DNA of 5,648 bases. Origin: Anaerolineales bacterium UBA6131. Its GTDB lineage: Bacteria; Chloroflexota; Anaerolineae; UBA2200. Where the stretch lies: assembly GCA_002435875.1 (NCBI GenBank), contig DIVN01000263.1, forward strand, positions 1-5,648. Reading direction: 5' to 3'. Below the pieces are notes generated by a model. It was not told where the DNA came from. It saw nothing but the letters and a program-made list of their open reading frames with translations, and did no database searches. Position 1 is the stretch's first letter. Every line of letters begins with the position of its first letter. A program made the position numbers and the translations under genes. Shown here in pieces: positions 5,407 through 5,648 of this stretch.

Positions 5407-5648
5407 ATGAATCAGGTGGACCATGAGGCAGAGCTCAGGCACTGCGAGGTCGAGGTCGCGCGTCATTTTCGCTGGAACTTTGCCGTCAACGTGCTCGACG
5501 GTGCTTTCGTCTGGTTCGGGATGAGCTTTGCGGCAGGCTCCACCATCCTGCCCCTTTACGCACGGCACTTTACCCAGAATGCCATGCTCATCGGCCTCCT
5601 GGCGGCCATTTCTACCTCGGGCTTTTCTCTTCCGCAGTTGCTCGCTGC
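5407..5648 (+). CDS. Second MFS transporter, N-terminal part (3' part outside window)
   Basis: The open frame from ATG 5407 runs to the right edge (80 full codons). It aligns without gaps to the first ~80 residues of the preceding MFS protein: about three quarters of residues are identical from the EVARH motif onward, including VNVLDG, FGMSFAA, TILPLYARHFT and LIGL. It covers the acidic cytoplasmic N-terminus, helix 1 and most of helix 2. The weak GGTAGG at 5395-5400 lies 6 nt before the ATG. An in-frame GTG at 5389 is possible but lacks matching sequence in the paralogue. The two genes look like an old tandem duplication that has since diverged, perhaps for different substrates or to form a pair. 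It is probably transcribed from its own promoter or by read-through past the hairpin. Confidence 0.88.
   Translation, partial: MNQVDHEAELRHCEVEVARHFRWNFAVNVLDGAFVWFGMSFAAGSTILPLYARHFTQNAMLIGLLAAISTSGFSLPQLLA

Overview
The window is a GC-rich bacterial chromosome segment with no rRNA, tRNA, CRISPR array or insertion sequence that I can see. The organism cannot be fixed from sequence alone. The style of the genes (an ImuC/DnaE2-type polymerase, a GH3-type adenylating enzyme, a divergent Tgt and a pair of related MFS proteins) makes a free-living, perhaps Chloroflexota-like, environmental bacterium my best guess, held with low confidence.

Layout. (1) Bases 1-602, plus strand: the 3' end of an error-prone DNA polymerase gene (dnaE2/imuC type). 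(2) Bases 3841 down to 666, minus strand: a compact three-gene unit. It starts with a tRNA-guanine transglycosylase family gene (2681-3841). After a single base comes a 16S rRNA m7G1405 methyltransferase of the Arm/Rmt aminoglycoside-resistance family (1858-2679). After 43 nt and a near-perfect Shine-Dalgarno comes a GH3-family acyl-adenylating enzyme that lacks its C-terminal domain (666-1814). This unit meets the polymerase gene tail to tail across a 63-nt gap containing an 8-bp hairpin. (3) Bases 3842-4011: a divergent control region with candidate promoters on both strands and three short inverted repeats near the predicted -10 or start sites. (4) Bases 4012-5301, plus strand: a 12-helix MFS transporter, followed 105 nt later by the start of a closely related second MFS gene (5407 to the window end), a tandem duplication.

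How the genes may work together (inference). The rRNA methyltransferase would protect ribosomes from 4,6-disubstituted deoxystreptamine aminoglycosides by methylating N7 of G1405 in the A site. Its tight coupling to a base-exchange enzyme with an altered substrate pocket suggests that both act on RNA, or that they are inherited together as a resistance or modification unit. The two MFS proteins, divergently transcribed from a shared control region, could export a toxic compound. This fits either an intrinsic resistance island or the edge of a biosynthetic or self-protection locus, but no antibiotic biosynthesis gene is visible here. The most noteworthy content is the Rmt-type methyltransferase in an ordinary-looking chromosomal operon, a possible environmental relative of clinically mobile resistance genes.
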